Source of the DNA: DASUAS01 sp963809795
GTDB taxonomy: Bacteria > Actinomycetota > Acidimicrobiia > IMCC26256 > DASPTH01
DNA: 64,000 nucleotides
Assembly (NCBI GenBank): GCA_963809795.1
Contig: CAWELN010000027.1
Location: 1-64,000, forward strand
Reading direction: 5' to 3'
This document shows positions 26,517 to 39,351 of this stretch, piece by piece (position 1 is the first letter of the stretch; each line of letters begins with the position of its first letter). A program made the position numbers and the translations under genes. Below the pieces are notes generated by a model. That model was not told where the DNA came from. It did not search any database and saw nothing but the letters and a program-made list of their open reading frames with translations.

Positions 26517-27707
26517 ATGCCGCTGCTGCCCGATCCCGAGCCCCGCCCGCGCCGGTACCCGATCATCTCGGTCGACGACCATCTCATCGAGCCCCCCGAC
26601 CTGTTCGACGGCCGCCTTCCCGCGCCGCTCGCCGACCGCGCGCCGCGCCTGGTGGAGTTCGATGACGGCCGCCAGGCCTGGGCCTACGAGGACAACCTGT
26701 TCCCGAACATCGGGTTGAACGCGGTGGTCGGCCGGCCGAAGGACGAGTGGACGATGGAGCCGGCCCGCTTCGACGAGATGCGCAAGGGGTGCTGGGACAT
26801 CCACGCCCGCATCGCCGACATGGACCTGGCCGGCATCTGGGCGTCGCTCTGCTTTCCCTCGCTCATCGCCGGGTTCGCGGGCGCCGCGTTCGCGCGCAGC
26901 CACGACCCCGAGCTCGGGCTCGCGTGCGTCCGGGCGTGGAACGACTGGCACCACGAGGTGTGGGCGGGCTCGTACCCCGAACGCATCATCCCGTTGCAGC
27001 TGGCCTGGTTGCGCGACCCCGAGGTCGCCGCCGCCGACGTGCGCCGCAACGCCGAGCGCGGGTTCAAAGCGGTCACGTTCCCGGAGAGCATGAACAACCT
27101 CGACCTCCCGTCGGTGCACACCGAGCACTGGGACCCCTTCCTGCGCGCCTGCGAGGAGACCCAGACGGTCGTGTGCCTCCACACCGGGTCGGGCTCGATC
27201 TCGCCGCCACGCTCGCCGGAGTCGCCGCTGGAGCAGAGCACCACCCTGTTCCCGGTGCACGGAATGTTGGCGGCCGCCGACTGGTTGTGGGCGAGGATCC
27301 CTCTACGGTTCCCGCGGCTGGACGTCGCGCTCTCGGAAGGTGGGATCGGCTGGGTGCCGATGCTCCTCGATCGACTCGACTACGTGATGGAGCACTCGGC
27401 GTCGGGCATGGCCGGCGTGTGGGACGGCGACGTCACGCCGTCGGAGGCGGTGCAGCGCAACTTCTGGTTCTGCACCATCGACGACCCCACCACCCTGAAG
27501 GTCCGCGACCGGATCGGCGTCGATCACATCATGGTGGAGAGCGACTATCCCCACGCCGATTCCTCGTGGCCCGACACCCAGGCGCTGCTGGCCGAGCGGT
27601 TCGCCGGGCTGCCCGCCGCCGACGTGGCCGGCCTCACCCACGAGAACGCCGCCCGGCTCTTCCGCCACCCGTTGCCACCGAGTGGGTTTGTCGAGGGCTC
27701 TCACTGA
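26517..27707 (+). CDS. Amidohydrolase_2 family metal-dependent hydrolase
   Basis: 396 residues. PIISVDDHLIEPPDLFDGRL has the Asp-x-His metal pair. Later landmarks are ASLCFPSLIAGFAG, VVCLHTGSGS (metal His), LDVALSEGGIGWVPMLLDR and HIMVESDYPHADSSWPD, the C-terminal Asp/His site. This subgroup is common in actinobacteria that degrade aromatics and terpenes and often performs decarboxylation or C-C hydrolysis. It begins 4 nt after the preceding amidohydrolase gene. Confidence 0.87.
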   Translation: MPLLPDPEPRPRRYPIISVDDHLIEPPDLFDGRLPAPLADRAPRLVEFDDGRQAWAYEDNLFPNIGLNAVVGRPKDEWTMEPARFDEMRKGCWDIHARIADMDLAGIWASLCFPSLIAGFAGAAFARSHDPELGLACVRAWNDWHHEVWAGSYPERIIPLQLAWLRDPEVAAADVRRNAERGFKAVTFPESMNNLDLPSVHTEHWDPFLRACEETQTVVCLHTGSGSISPPRSPESPLEQSTTLFPVHGMLAAADWLWARIPLRFPRLDVALSEGGIGWVPMLLDRLDYVMEHSASGMAGVWDGDVTPSEAVQRNFWFCTIDDPTTLKVRDRIGVDHIMVESDYPHADSSWPDTQALLAERFAGLPAADVAGLTHENAARLFRHPLPPSGFVEGSH

Positions 27708-27749
27708 GTACACTGGTGTGGACGGCCGCCTCTGCGAGGCAGGGCCGCG

Positions 27750-31412
<3,663 letters not shown>

Positions 31413-31479
31413 TCATGCGCGTGGCTCACCGCATGCGGTCGATTTCGCGTCGGATTGGCGCGCGTGACAGGGTGCACGC

Positions 31480-32259
31480 ATGACCGAAGTCGCGACGCCA
31501 CCCAACTTCGTGGGTGGGCTCGGCATCGAGCTGTGGATCGAGGGCGATCTCGCGCTCGGCCGAGCCGAGGTGCAGCCCTCCTTCTTCAAACCCGGCACCG
31601 ACCGCGTGCGCATGGGCGTGCTGGCCACGTTGGTCGACATGGTCGCCGGCTCACCGGCGCACGCGATCATCAACCCGACCATCGACCTGCGGGTGTCGCT
31701 GCTCGAGCACGCGCCGACCAGTGGTCCGATCGAGCTGGTCTGCTACCCGGTCAAGATCGGCCAGCGCCTCTTCATCGGCGAGACGCTGCTCCACACCGGC
31801 GATCCGTCGCGCCCGTTCGCCCGCTCGGTGTGCACGTTCCTGAACCGGCCGCTCGAGGTCGACCGGGAGGACCAGAAGAAGTGGCCGGCGAACGAGCTGG
31901 GTTCACCGACGTACGACGAGGCCTTGCAGCTGCGCGAGTCGGTGCCCGGCACGTTCGAGATGGACCTCCACGAGGTCGTCCGCAACGGCGCCAACGGCAC
32001 CATCCAGGGCGGCGCGCAGGCGCTGATGGCCGAGCTGGCGGGTGAGCGCGCCCTCGCCGACCACGACGGCGACCACGAGATCGTCGACCTCGAGATCCGG
32101 TACCTCAACAAGGTCATGAACGGGCCGGTGCTCGCCACCGGCGAGGTGATCCCCGGCGGCGTCGACGGCACCTACGTGCGTGTCCCGATGATCGAACCGG
32201 CGCCCGACGGGCGCATCGTCGCGCTGACGACGCTGCTCGGCCGTCCCGCACACGGGTGA
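31480..32259 (+). CDS. Double-hotdog thioesterase-like protein
   Basis: 259 residues. Two hotdog units can be traced: MGVLATLVDMVAGSPAHAI, a hotdog helix with an Asp in PaaI/4HBT position, in the first; GTIQGGAQALMAELAGERAL in the second, followed by EIRYLNKVMNGPVLATGEV. Acyl-CoA thioesterase activity is the family norm. It begins a three-gene same-strand group with ridA and RNase D. Another double-hotdog protein is at 42692-43576. Confidence 0.75.
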   Translation: MTEVATPPNFVGGLGIELWIEGDLALGRAEVQPSFFKPGTDRVRMGVLATLVDMVAGSPAHAIINPTIDLRVSLLEHAPTSGPIELVCYPVKIGQRLFIGETLLHTGDPSRPFARSVCTFLNRPLEVDREDQKKWPANELGSPTYDEALQLRESVPGTFEMDLHEVVRNGANGTIQGGAQALMAELAGERALADHDGDHEIVDLEIRYLNKVMNGPVLATGEVIPGGVDGTYVRVPMIEPAPDGRIVALTTLLGRPAHG

Positions 32260-32283
32260 CCGGACCCCGGTAGGGTTCGCCCC

Positions 32284-32685
32284 ATGACCGAACGCACGGC
32301 AGTCAATCCGTGGGCCTGGTCGTTGGCATTCGGGTTCAACCAGGGCGAGCTGGTGGCGGGCGCCGAGCGGGTGCTCTTCTGCGCGGGCCAGACCTCGGTC
32401 GACGAGAACGGCGCGCCGCAACATGCCGGTGACATGGCCGGGCAGGCCGCGCTGGCCACCGACAACCTCGAAGCCGTGTTGCGCGCGGCCGGGATGAGCC
32501 TCGCCGACGTCGTGCGGCTGAACTTCTACACGACCGACGTCGACGACTACCTCGCCCACGGTGCCGCGGTGGTCGGGGCACGCCTCGGCGCCGCCGGCGT
32601 CACACCCGCGGGCACGCTGCTCGGCGTGGCCCGACTCGCGTTCCCGGAGCTGCTGCTCGAGATCGAGGCGACCGCAGTCGCGTGA
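32284..32685 (+). CDS. RidA family reactive-intermediate deaminase-like protein
   Basis: 133 residues. VLFCAGQTSVDENGAPQHAG and LEAVLRAAGMSLADVVRLNF are the RidA/YjgF signatures, and TLLGVARLAFPELLLEIEAT carries the usual C-terminal Glu; the Arg105-equivalent appears as the Arg of GVARLAF. RidA enzymes hydrolyse enamine/imine intermediates. Its stop overlaps the GTG start of the RNase D gene. Confidence 0.87.
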   Translation: MTERTAVNPWAWSLAFGFNQGELVAGAERVLFCAGQTSVDENGAPQHAGDMAGQAALATDNLEAVLRAAGMSLADVVRLNFYTTDVDDYLAHGAAVVGARLGAAGVTPAGTLLGVARLAFPELLLEIEATAVA

Positions 32686-33824
32686 CGGGCAACGGACCGC
32701 GCTGGGTCGACGACGACCGGGCGCTCGGCGAACTGGTCAAGGTCCTGGTCGACGAGCCCGCCTACGGGCTCGACACCGAGTTCCTCTCCGAGCGCACGTA
32801 CTGGCCGCAGCTGTGCCTGGTCCAGGTGTCGTGGCCGACCGGCGTCGCGCTGGTCGACCCGTTGACGTGCGACGTGCGCGCGCTCGTCGACGTGCTGCGC
32901 GCCCCCGCGACGATGATCACCCACGCGGGCGCGAGCGACCTCCCCATCCTCGAGCGTGCAGTGGGCGCGCGGCCGACGGCGCTGTTCGACGTGCAGCTCG
33001 CGGCCGGGTTCGTCGGCCTCGGCCTGCCGTCGTTGGGGTCGTTGGTGTCGGTGCTGCTCGGCGTGCGACTCGACAAGTCGGAGCAGCTCGCCGACTGGTC
33101 GGCGCGCCCGCTGTCGCCGGCGGTGCGGAAGTACGCCGCGGCCGACGTCGAGTACCTGTTCCCGTTGACGCTCGAGCTCGATCATCGGCTGCAGGACCTC
33201 GGGCGCCAGACGTGGGCCGCCAGCGAGTGCGAGCAGCTGCGACTCAACGCCGACCGGCGCTCCGATCCCGACACCGCGTGGTGGAAGATCAAGGGCGCGT
33301 CGGGGATGCGGGGCGAGAAGGCGAAGGTGGCGCAGGCCGTCGGCGCCTGGCGCGAGCGGCGCGCGCAACGGCTCGACCTCGTGCCGCGCTTCGTGCTGCC
33401 CGACCTGGCCATGGCCGCGGTCGTCGGGCGTCCGCCCCGCACGCGCGACGACGTGATGAAGTTGCGCGGGGTGAACCGCATGTCGTCCGAGGTCGCGCAC
33501 GAGCTGCTCGAAGCAGTGGAGGCGGGACGGGCGATGCCCACCAGCGAGCTGCGCATGCCGGAGAAGCTCGACGACGGTCCCGAGCTCGAAGCCGCCGTGG
33601 CGCTGGTGGTCGCGTACATCGCCGAGCTCGCCCGCTCGCAGCGCATCGAGCGGCAGCTGCTGGCGACGCGTGACGACGTGAAGGCCCTGGTCAACGGTCG
33701 CCCCAGCCGCCTCGACTCCGGCTGGCGCCGGGAGGTCGCCGGCGACCGGCTCCACCGCCTCCTCGACGGCGAGGCCGTCATCCGCCTCACCGACGGCGGC
33801 CGCCACCTCCGGCTGGAGGAGTAG
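32682..33824 (+). CDS. rnd: Ribonuclease D with HRDC domain
   Basis: 380 residues from a GTG overlapping the ridA stop. The DEDD exonuclease motifs are visible: YGLDTEFLSERTYWP (Exo I), ITHAGASDLPILERA (Exo II) and VRKYAAADVEYLFPL (Exo III, with the D-V-E-Y tyrosine form). An HRDC-like helical region follows (RDDVMKLRGVNRMSSEV). It is a 3'-5' exoribonuclease acting in stable RNA maturation and turnover. Length is normal for the family. Confidence 0.9.
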   Translation: MTGNGPRWVDDDRALGELVKVLVDEPAYGLDTEFLSERTYWPQLCLVQVSWPTGVALVDPLTCDVRALVDVLRAPATMITHAGASDLPILERAVGARPTALFDVQLAAGFVGLGLPSLGSLVSVLLGVRLDKSEQLADWSARPLSPAVRKYAAADVEYLFPLTLELDHRLQDLGRQTWAASECEQLRLNADRRSDPDTAWWKIKGASGMRGEKAKVAQAVGAWRERRAQRLDLVPRFVLPDLAMAAVVGRPPRTRDDVMKLRGVNRMSSEVAHELLEAVEAGRAMPTSELRMPEKLDDGPELEAAVALVVAYIAELARSQRIERQLLATRDDVKALVNGRPSRLDSGWRREVAGDRLHRLLDGEAVIRLTDGGRHLRLEE

Positions 33825-33861
33825 CCCGCCCCTCCTCTTCGCTGGCTCTTCGCTGGTTGGG

Positions 33862-34104
33862 TCAGCGGCCGGGCGCGGTCATGACGCCACGCCTCGACTT
33901 GTGCGAGAGCACCGACAGGGCCGACATGCTCGACAGCACCGACGCGAACGACGCCCACGACCCCAGGGAGAACGCGGAGCACGCCGACCCCACCGAGCCG
34001 ATCGACGCGAACGACCCGATGGAGCCGATCGAGAACGACGACCCCGTCGACGCGATCGAGCAGAACGAGTTGCGCGACCAGAGCGAGAGTCCCGGGCGCG
34101 GCAT
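33862..34104 (-). CDS. Ser/Gly-rich repeat microprotein coupled to the LLM oxidoreductase
   Basis: 80 residues beginning MPRPGLSLWSRNSFCSIA. The centre is a run of imperfect hexad-like units of the type G-S-x-x-S-I (GSSFSI, GSIGSF, ASIGSV, GSACSA and so on), ending in a basic tail SHKSRRGVMTAPGR. The spacing of small and hydrophobic residues suggests a beta-helix or an amyloid-like stack. The ATG comes one base after the repaired stop of the upstream oxidoreductase (TGACATG), so the two are translationally coupled. The antisense strand is also fully open with an acidic repeat, which I regard as a mirror of the repeats. No characterised family is known to me. Confidence 0.6.
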   Translation of the reverse strand: MPRPGLSLWSRNSFCSIASTGSSFSIGSIGSFASIGSVGSACSAFSLGSWASFASVLSSMSALSVLSHKSRRGVMTAPGR

Positions 34105-34105
34105 G

Positions 34106-35210
34106 TCACTCTCCCAGTGCGTCGGCGGCGAGCTCGCGCGCGGAACCGCTGGTCGTCGCGGGCCCGGAAGTGCGGTGACACGTACCGGGCGAACAGCTCG
34201 AGCGAGCGGTTCCACCGGTCGATCGTCACCCACTCCCGCGAGTTGAACAGCAACGACCCGAACCCGCCGACGGCCTCGTCGAGCTCGCGCACCTGCGTGA
34301 TGACGTCCTCGGGCGAGCCGATGATCCACGGCACGTTCTCGACCATCCAGTCGAACGTCACTTCGGCATCGGTCATCGACGCGTCGCGCTTCATCAGCGG
34401 AGCGAGCCCGATCTTGAACAGGTAGTCGTACGACTGCTGCAGGCTCTCCCGGATCTCCTCCATCGCCGCGTTCTTCGAGTCGGCGACGTACACCTCGCGA
34501 CAGATCCGCCAGTCGTCCCGCGCCGCGACCGGATCGCGCCCCGCCGCCTCCGCCGCCTTCACGATCGCGTTGCCCTGCGCGATGAGGTCGGGCATGCCCG
34601 GGTTGTCCTCGATCTGCACCGGCGTGAAGTAGATGCTGAGCGCGGCGTACCCGCGCTCGCCGCACAGCTCGAAGTTGTGCGTCCCCGACATCCCCGCGAT
34701 CGAGAACTGGGGGTGCTCCTGGTAGGGCCGGACCTGGATGCGCTTGTGGTCGAGCTCCCAGAACTTGCCGGTGAAGTCGACGTAGTCGGTCGTCGAGAAC
34801 AGCAGCTCGATGATGTCGAGCGCCTCGCGCATGCGCGGCGACGCCTCGTCGCCCACCTGGAAGAACAGCTTGTCGCTGACCAGACCGCCGCCGCCGAAGC
34901 CGTAGATGAGGCGGCCGTGCGTGAGGTGGTCGAGGAACGCCATGCGCTCCGCGACCATGAACGGGTCGTGGTACGGCAGGTTGATGGTGCCCGTCCCGAG
35001 CCCGATGCGGCTGGTGAGCGCGGACGCCTTGGCGATGAAGATGTCGGGCGCGGGGATGTTCTCGTAGGCGCCGGTGTGGTGCTCGCCCACCCAGACCTCG
35101 TCGTAGCCGAAGCGCTCGGCGTAGACGATCTCCTCGAGCTTCAGGTCGTAGGACAGCGTCCAGTTCGACCATGGGAAGGGCTCCGGCATCAGGAACAAGC
35201 CGAATTTCAT
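34106..35210 (-). CDS. LLM-class flavin-dependent (luciferase-like) oxidoreductase (frameshifted at C-terminus)
   Basis: The start MKFGLFLMPEPFPWSNWTLS and the segments FGYDEVWVGEHHTGAYENIP and IGLGTGTINLPYHDPFMVAE are typical of bacterial-luciferase-like TIM barrels that use FMN or F420. The annotated frame runs on into Arg-rich sequence. One base within a CGCGCGCG run at about 34130-34142 restores a natural end, RELAADALGE, with a stop at 34108-34106. That stop lies one base before the microprotein start. It probably oxidises a small organic substrate; whether it uses FMN or F420 cannot be told here. Confidence 0.87.
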
Positions 35211-35280
35211 TCACATCCCCTTCGACGGCTCGGGGCAATGTAGCCCGGGCCGTCGAGGGGTCGGCGGTCGCGAGCGAGCC

Positions 35281-35694
35281 CTAGGAGGGCATGACGCCTG
35301 CCTTCTGGAGCACGTCGCTGATGTCGACGACGCCCCAGTGCTCCGTGATCTTGCCGTTCGCCACCCGCCAGAGCTCCATGCCGCGCACCTGCACCTCCTG
35401 GTTGCTCGGCGGGATGCCCATCGCCTCCCCGGTGTGCGTGCCGGTCATGATCCAGTTCTCGACGACCCGCCCGTCGGCGGTCTCGGCCAGGTCCTGCATG
35501 CTCAGCTTCCGGTCCGAGAACGTGGCCAGGACCATCTCCGCGAGCTGCCGTTGTCCCTTCTTGTCGTCGGACATCCCCGGCATGGGATCGTGGTCGACGA
35601 AGCCGTCGTCGACCAGGTCGTCCCAGTGCGAGAGGTCGCCGTCGACGAACACCTCGTTGCTCAGACGCCAGACGACGTCGCGGTCTGCTCCCAT
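35281..35694 (-). CDS. SnoaL-like ester-cyclase-type protein
   Basis: 137 residues from the ATG at 35694. WRLSNEVFVDGDLSHWDDLV, DDGFVDHDPMPGM and VRGMELWRVANGKITEHWGV follow the SnoaL/NTF2 pattern, with the usual DH and EHW residues of the polyketide-cyclase-like pocket. Function is not predictable. It lies upstream of the LLM oxidoreductase on the same strand (70 nt gap). Confidence 0.82.
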   Translation of the reverse strand: MGADRDVVWRLSNEVFVDGDLSHWDDLVDDGFVDHDPMPGMSDDKKGQRQLAEMVLATFSDRKLSMQDLAETADGRVVENWIMTGTHTGEAMGIPPSNQEVQVRGMELWRVANGKITEHWGVVDISDVLQKAGVMPS

Positions 35695-35768
35695 GTCTGC
35701 CTCCTCGGCATTGCCCACCCGTGGACCCGCCGAGTCTGGTCCCTTGTCCCGGACCTGTCGAGGCCCGT

Positions 35769-36938
35769 TCAGCTGCAGGTCGACGGGGCCGGGGTGCCGG
35801 CGGCGCGGTCGGCGAGCCATTGCAGGACGTCGCTCCGCGCGGCGGCGATCACGGTCGTGTGCGTGGCACCGGGGTAGATCATGTAGTCGACGGTGTCACC
35901 GATGGCGCAGGCCTTCGTCGTCCACATGTCGGTCAGCGCCTGCGGGATGGTGGTGTCGGCGCTGCCCTGGACGATGAGCAGCGGCGCGCCGGCCGGACGG
36001 TTGCCCGCCGAGTTCTCGTGCAGCAGGTTCTGGATCAACGGGATCGACAGCGGGTCGTGCGCGAGCACCGTCCCGGTCGTGCCCGCGTACGCCTGCAAGA
36101 CCGCGTCGGCGCATTGCGTCGTCGCGACGTTGGCCTTGGTCAACGCCGCGGGCGTGAGCACCGCCGCGGGATCGGCGTCGGGGTACGCGGCGTGCAAGCC
36201 TTCGGCGCCCATGACGAGGTAGCCGGCGGCGCCCCGGATCGAGCCGGCGAGCGGCAGGATCTGCTCGACGTCGGCGGCGGGTGCGGCGGCCGCGACGCCG
36301 AGCACCCTCAGCTCCGGCGCGTACGACGCCGCCAGCTCGCCGGCGAACAACGCCGACTGGCCGCCCTGTGAGTGCCCGAACACCAGGAGGTCGTTGCCGG
36401 CGTCGGTGGCGGCGAGGTTCTTCGCGGCGCGGGCGGCGTCGAGCACCCCGCGCCCCTCGCTCTCGCCGACCAGGTACGGGTGCACGCCCGGCGTGCCGAG
36501 GCCCTCGTAGTCGGTGGCGGCGACGACGTATCCCGCCTTCACCAGGTCGTCGATGTACGGCAGGTTCTTGGCCGCCTCCGGCGACTTCGACGGCGCGCAC
36601 TGGTCGGCGAGACCCGTGGTGCCGTGCGCCCACGTCAACACCGTGCGCCCGTCCTTCGGTGCCGCGCCGGTCGGAGCGACGACGACGCCCGACACGGCGA
36701 TGTCGCGGCCGTCGACCGAGCGCGAGTGGTACAGCACCTTCCACGCCTTGGCGCCGGCCGGCGCCGCGATCGGCACCGTGCGGATGATCGTTCCCGGTGC
36801 CTTCTTCGGCAGCGGCGACGGAGGGTCGTAGAACCCGGCGGCACCGCGGGTCGTCGTCGCACCGGCACCCGGCGCGAGCGTCATCAGCACCACCCCGACG
36901 ACCAGCGCCAGCACCGGGATGACACGAACCTGACGCAT
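35769..36938 (-). CDS. Secreted lipase (LIP family alpha/beta-hydrolase)
   Basis: 389 residues with a signal peptide (MRQVRVIPVLALVVGVVLM... to about residue 27). The domain shows TVLTWAHGTTGLADQCAP, GYVVAATDYEGLGTPGVHPY and the nucleophile elbow LLVFGHSQGGQSALF. Acid and base residues fall in LLIVQGSADTTIPQ and YPGATHTTV. This matches the secretory lipase family (PF03583). It is exported and probably cleaves acyl esters. Paired cysteines (QCAPS, TTQCAD, KACAIG, STCS) suggest disulfides. Confidence 0.87.
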   Translation of the reverse strand: MRQVRVIPVLALVVGVVLMTLAPGAGATTTRGAAGFYDPPSPLPKKAPGTIIRTVPIAAPAGAKAWKVLYHSRSVDGRDIAVSGVVVAPTGAAPKDGRTVLTWAHGTTGLADQCAPSKSPEAAKNLPYIDDLVKAGYVVAATDYEGLGTPGVHPYLVGESEGRGVLDAARAAKNLAATDAGNDLLVFGHSQGGQSALFAGELAASYAPELRVLGVAAAAPAADVEQILPLAGSIRGAAGYLVMGAEGLHAAYPDADPAAVLTPAALTKANVATTQCADAVLQAYAGTTGTVLAHDPLSIPLIQNLLHENSAGNRPAGAPLLIVQGSADTTIPQALTDMWTTKACAIGDTVDYMIYPGATHTTVIAAARSDVLQWLADRAAGTPAPSTCS

Positions 36939-36975
36939 CAGACGGAGGGTAAGCCCGCCCGCAACCGAGGAGGCG

Positions 36976-38748
36976 TCAGGCCGGGGTCCACTCCTCGGCG
37001 AGCGGGGTGGCGTCGAGAGCCTCGATGCCCTCGCCCTCGGGTGCACCGAAGGCACCGGTCTCGTCGATCGAGTGCACCGGGTCCTTCCCCCGGCTCCACG
37101 ACGCCACCGCCGCGATCAGGCACATGACCAGCGCGGCGACGAACACGATGGCCATGGCGTCGATGAAGGGCCCCGAGATGAGGTGCGGGAAGAACGACCG
37201 CCCCGTGAGCGTCTGCGTCTGCGCGTGGGTCAGGTGCGACAACGTCGCGGGCCCGAGCAGCTTCTGGATGGGGTTGTACCCGAGGAACGCCGCGAACAGC
37301 AGCCCGACCGGCGGCAGGTGCGCGAGGTGCGACGCGGTCGCCTGCGACACACCGTGCGCGGTGAGCCCGGCCGTCATCGTCGCCGGTAGCGTCGAGGCCA
37401 GGCCGACGACCATGAGCGAGAAGAACAAGCCGATCGACAGCACCTGCGCGCTGTTCTGGAACGTCGCCCGCATGCCCGACGCCGCCCCGCGCTCGGACGG
37501 CTTCACGCTGTTCATGATCGCGGTGGTGTTCGGCGCGGTGAACAGCCCGACGCCGATGCCGTTCATCAGCAGCAGCGCCGCGAACACCGGGAACGCGAAG
37601 TTCGCCGGCAGCAGCGTGAGCAACGCGAAGCTCAGCGCGCTGACGATCGCACCGGCGGTGCCGAAGAGCCGCGCGCCGTAGCGGTCCGAGAGCCACCCCG
37701 ACACCGGCCCCGCCACGAGGAACCCGAGCGTGAGCGGCAGCATGTAGATGCCGGCCCACAGCGGCGTGTCGACGAAGTTGTAGCCGTGCAGCGGCAGCCA
37801 GATGCCCTGGAGCCAGATGATCAGCATGAACTGCAGACCGCCGCGCCCGATGGAGATCATGAAGTTGGCGAGGTTGCCGGCCACGAAGGCGCGGATGCGG
37901 AACAACGACAGGTTGAACATCGGCTCCGCGACCCGACGTTCGATCATGACGAACACCACGAGCAGCGCGAGCCCACCGAGGAGCTCGGCCAGCACCATCG
38001 GGCTGGTCCATCCCATCGAATGGCCGCCGTAGGGCTGGATGCCGTAGGTGATGCCGACGAGCACGAGGATCAGGCCGAGGGCGAACGTGATGTTGCCCCA
38101 CCAGTCCATGCGCGCCTCACGCCGAACGCCGACCTCCTTCAGCTTGAGGTACGCCCACACCGTCCCGAACACCCCGACCGGCACGTTCACCCAGAAGATG
38201 AGGCGCCAATCGATGTCGGCGAGCAGCCCGCCGATCACGAGGCCGAAGAACTGCCCGGCGATGGCGGCGACCATGTTGATGCCCAGAGCCATGCCCCGCT
38301 GGGTGGCGGGAAAGGCGTCGGTGAGGATGGCGGTCGAGTTGGCGAGCAGCAGCGCGCCGCCGACGCCCTGTACGACGCGGAAGCCGATGAGCCACAGCGC
38401 GCCCTGCGAGCCGGTGAACGGGGTCAACGACAGCAGGATCGACGCGATGGTGAAGATGAGGAAGCCCGCGTTGTACATGCGGACGCGGCCGTACATGTCG
38501 CCGAGGCGGCCGAAGGTGACGACGAGCACCGCCGTGACCACCAGGTAGCCCATCAGCATCCAGAGCAGGTAGCTCACGTTCCCCGGCTGCAGCGGGTCGA
38601 GGTGGATGCCGCGGAAGATCGCGGGCAGCGAGATGAGGACGATCGACGAGTCGAGCGCGGCCATGAACACGCCGAGCGTCGTGTTCGACAGTGCGGTCCA
38701 CTTGTAGCGGTCGTTCGGGACCTGTTCCAGCGCCACCGTCTCGCTCAT
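36976..38748 (-). CDS. MFS drug:H+ antiporter, DHA2 family (14 helices)
   Basis: 590 residues starting MSETVALEQVPNDRYKW, with the ATG overlapping the MarR stop. Helix-1 motif ALDSSIVLISLPAI and the loop-2/3 motif GRLGDMYGRVRMYNAGF are standard for DHA2 efflux pumps; VVQGVGGALLLANSTAIL is antiporter motif C-like. A hydrophilic tail ends the protein. Co-transcription with MarR points to inducible export of a toxic compound. Larger frames extending upstream are read-through of the MarR region. Confidence 0.9.
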   Translation of the reverse strand: MSETVALEQVPNDRYKWTALSNTTLGVFMAALDSSIVLISLPAIFRGIHLDPLQPGNVSYLLWMLMGYLVVTAVLVVTFGRLGDMYGRVRMYNAGFLIFTIASILLSLTPFTGSQGALWLIGFRVVQGVGGALLLANSTAILTDAFPATQRGMALGINMVAAIAGQFFGLVIGGLLADIDWRLIFWVNVPVGVFGTVWAYLKLKEVGVRREARMDWWGNITFALGLILVLVGITYGIQPYGGHSMGWTSPMVLAELLGGLALLVVFVMIERRVAEPMFNLSLFRIRAFVAGNLANFMISIGRGGLQFMLIIWLQGIWLPLHGYNFVDTPLWAGIYMLPLTLGFLVAGPVSGWLSDRYGARLFGTAGAIVSALSFALLTLLPANFAFPVFAALLLMNGIGVGLFTAPNTTAIMNSVKPSERGAASGMRATFQNSAQVLSIGLFFSLMVVGLASTLPATMTAGLTAHGVSQATASHLAHLPPVGLLFAAFLGYNPIQKLLGPATLSHLTHAQTQTLTGRSFFPHLISGPFIDAMAIVFVAALVMCLIAAVASWSRGKDPVHSIDETGAFGAPEGEGIEALDATPLAEEWTPA

Positions 38749-39215
38749 GACGCCCGCTCGGCGCGCACGAAGTCGTCGGCGAGGCGACCGAGCAGCGCGG
38801 CGAGCTGGCTGCGGTCGCGGTCCTCCCAGTCGCCGAGCACGTCGGTGATGAGGTCGTGGCGGGCGGCGCGCACCTTCTCCATCACCGTGCGGCCGGCGGA
38901 GGTGAGCGACAGCGTCTGGGCGCGGCCGTCGTCGGGGTCGGCGGTCCGCTCCACCAGACCGGCCTGCTCGAGGATGCTCACGTGGCGGCTCATGGTCGAC
39001 GGGTCGACGCCCACCTGCTCGGCGAGGGCGGTGGTCCGCACCGGCTCGCTCTCGGCCACCGCGCGGAGCACCAGGTAGCGGGCCCGGTCGAGGTCCACGT
39101 CGGTGGCGGCGGCCAGCTGGCGCCAGGTGCGCGGGGAGGAGAGGTACCGGACCAGCGGGATGAGGGCGTTCTCGACCTGGTCGACGGAGCCTTCGAGGGC
39201 GGTGGCGGTCGGCAT
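38745..39215 (-). CDS. MarR family transcriptional regulator
   Basis: 156 residues. The winged helix is clear: TTALAEQVGVDPSTMSRHVS (HTH), LEQAGLVERTADPDDGRAQT (wing with the conserved D-x-R), LTSAGRTVMEKV. It overlaps the efflux gene downstream by ATGA and is probably the repressor of the pair. The ATG lies 6 nt after a TATACT hexamer, so its transcript may be leaderless. Confidence 0.92.
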   Translation of the reverse strand: MPTATALEGSVDQVENALIPLVRYLSSPRTWRQLAAATDVDLDRARYLVLRAVAESEPVRTTALAEQVGVDPSTMSRHVSILEQAGLVERTADPDDGRAQTLSLTSAGRTVMEKVRAARHDLITDVLGDWEDRDRSQLAALLGRLADDFVRAERAS

Positions 39216-39221
39216 GCCTCC

Positions 39222-39255
39222 AGTATATACATGCGTGCACCATGCAACTAGTTAC
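39222..39255 (-). promoter_or_regulatory. Candidate MarR promoter/operator
   Basis: An AT-rich island upstream of marR contains TATACT (39227-39222), TAGTTG 17 nt further upstream, and the palindromes GTATATAC and AACTAGTT. The -10-like box is 6 nt from the ATG, compatible with leaderless transcription. Palindromes across the core promoter fit repression by the MarR product. Confidence 0.4.
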
Positions 39256-39351
39256 CGCGGCCCTCCCGGGTCGGTGTGCCGGGTGGCACAACCCGCGCCC
39301 GGTCACGGTCCGGCGGTTCAGGCCCGACCCTCGGCTGCCGAGCATCTCTGC

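Noticed and set aside
33857..34246. Acidic plus-strand protein with D-P-x-E-P-I-E repeats
   Set aside because: It mirrors the minus-strand repeat protein, which has the better start context and coupling to the upstream gene.
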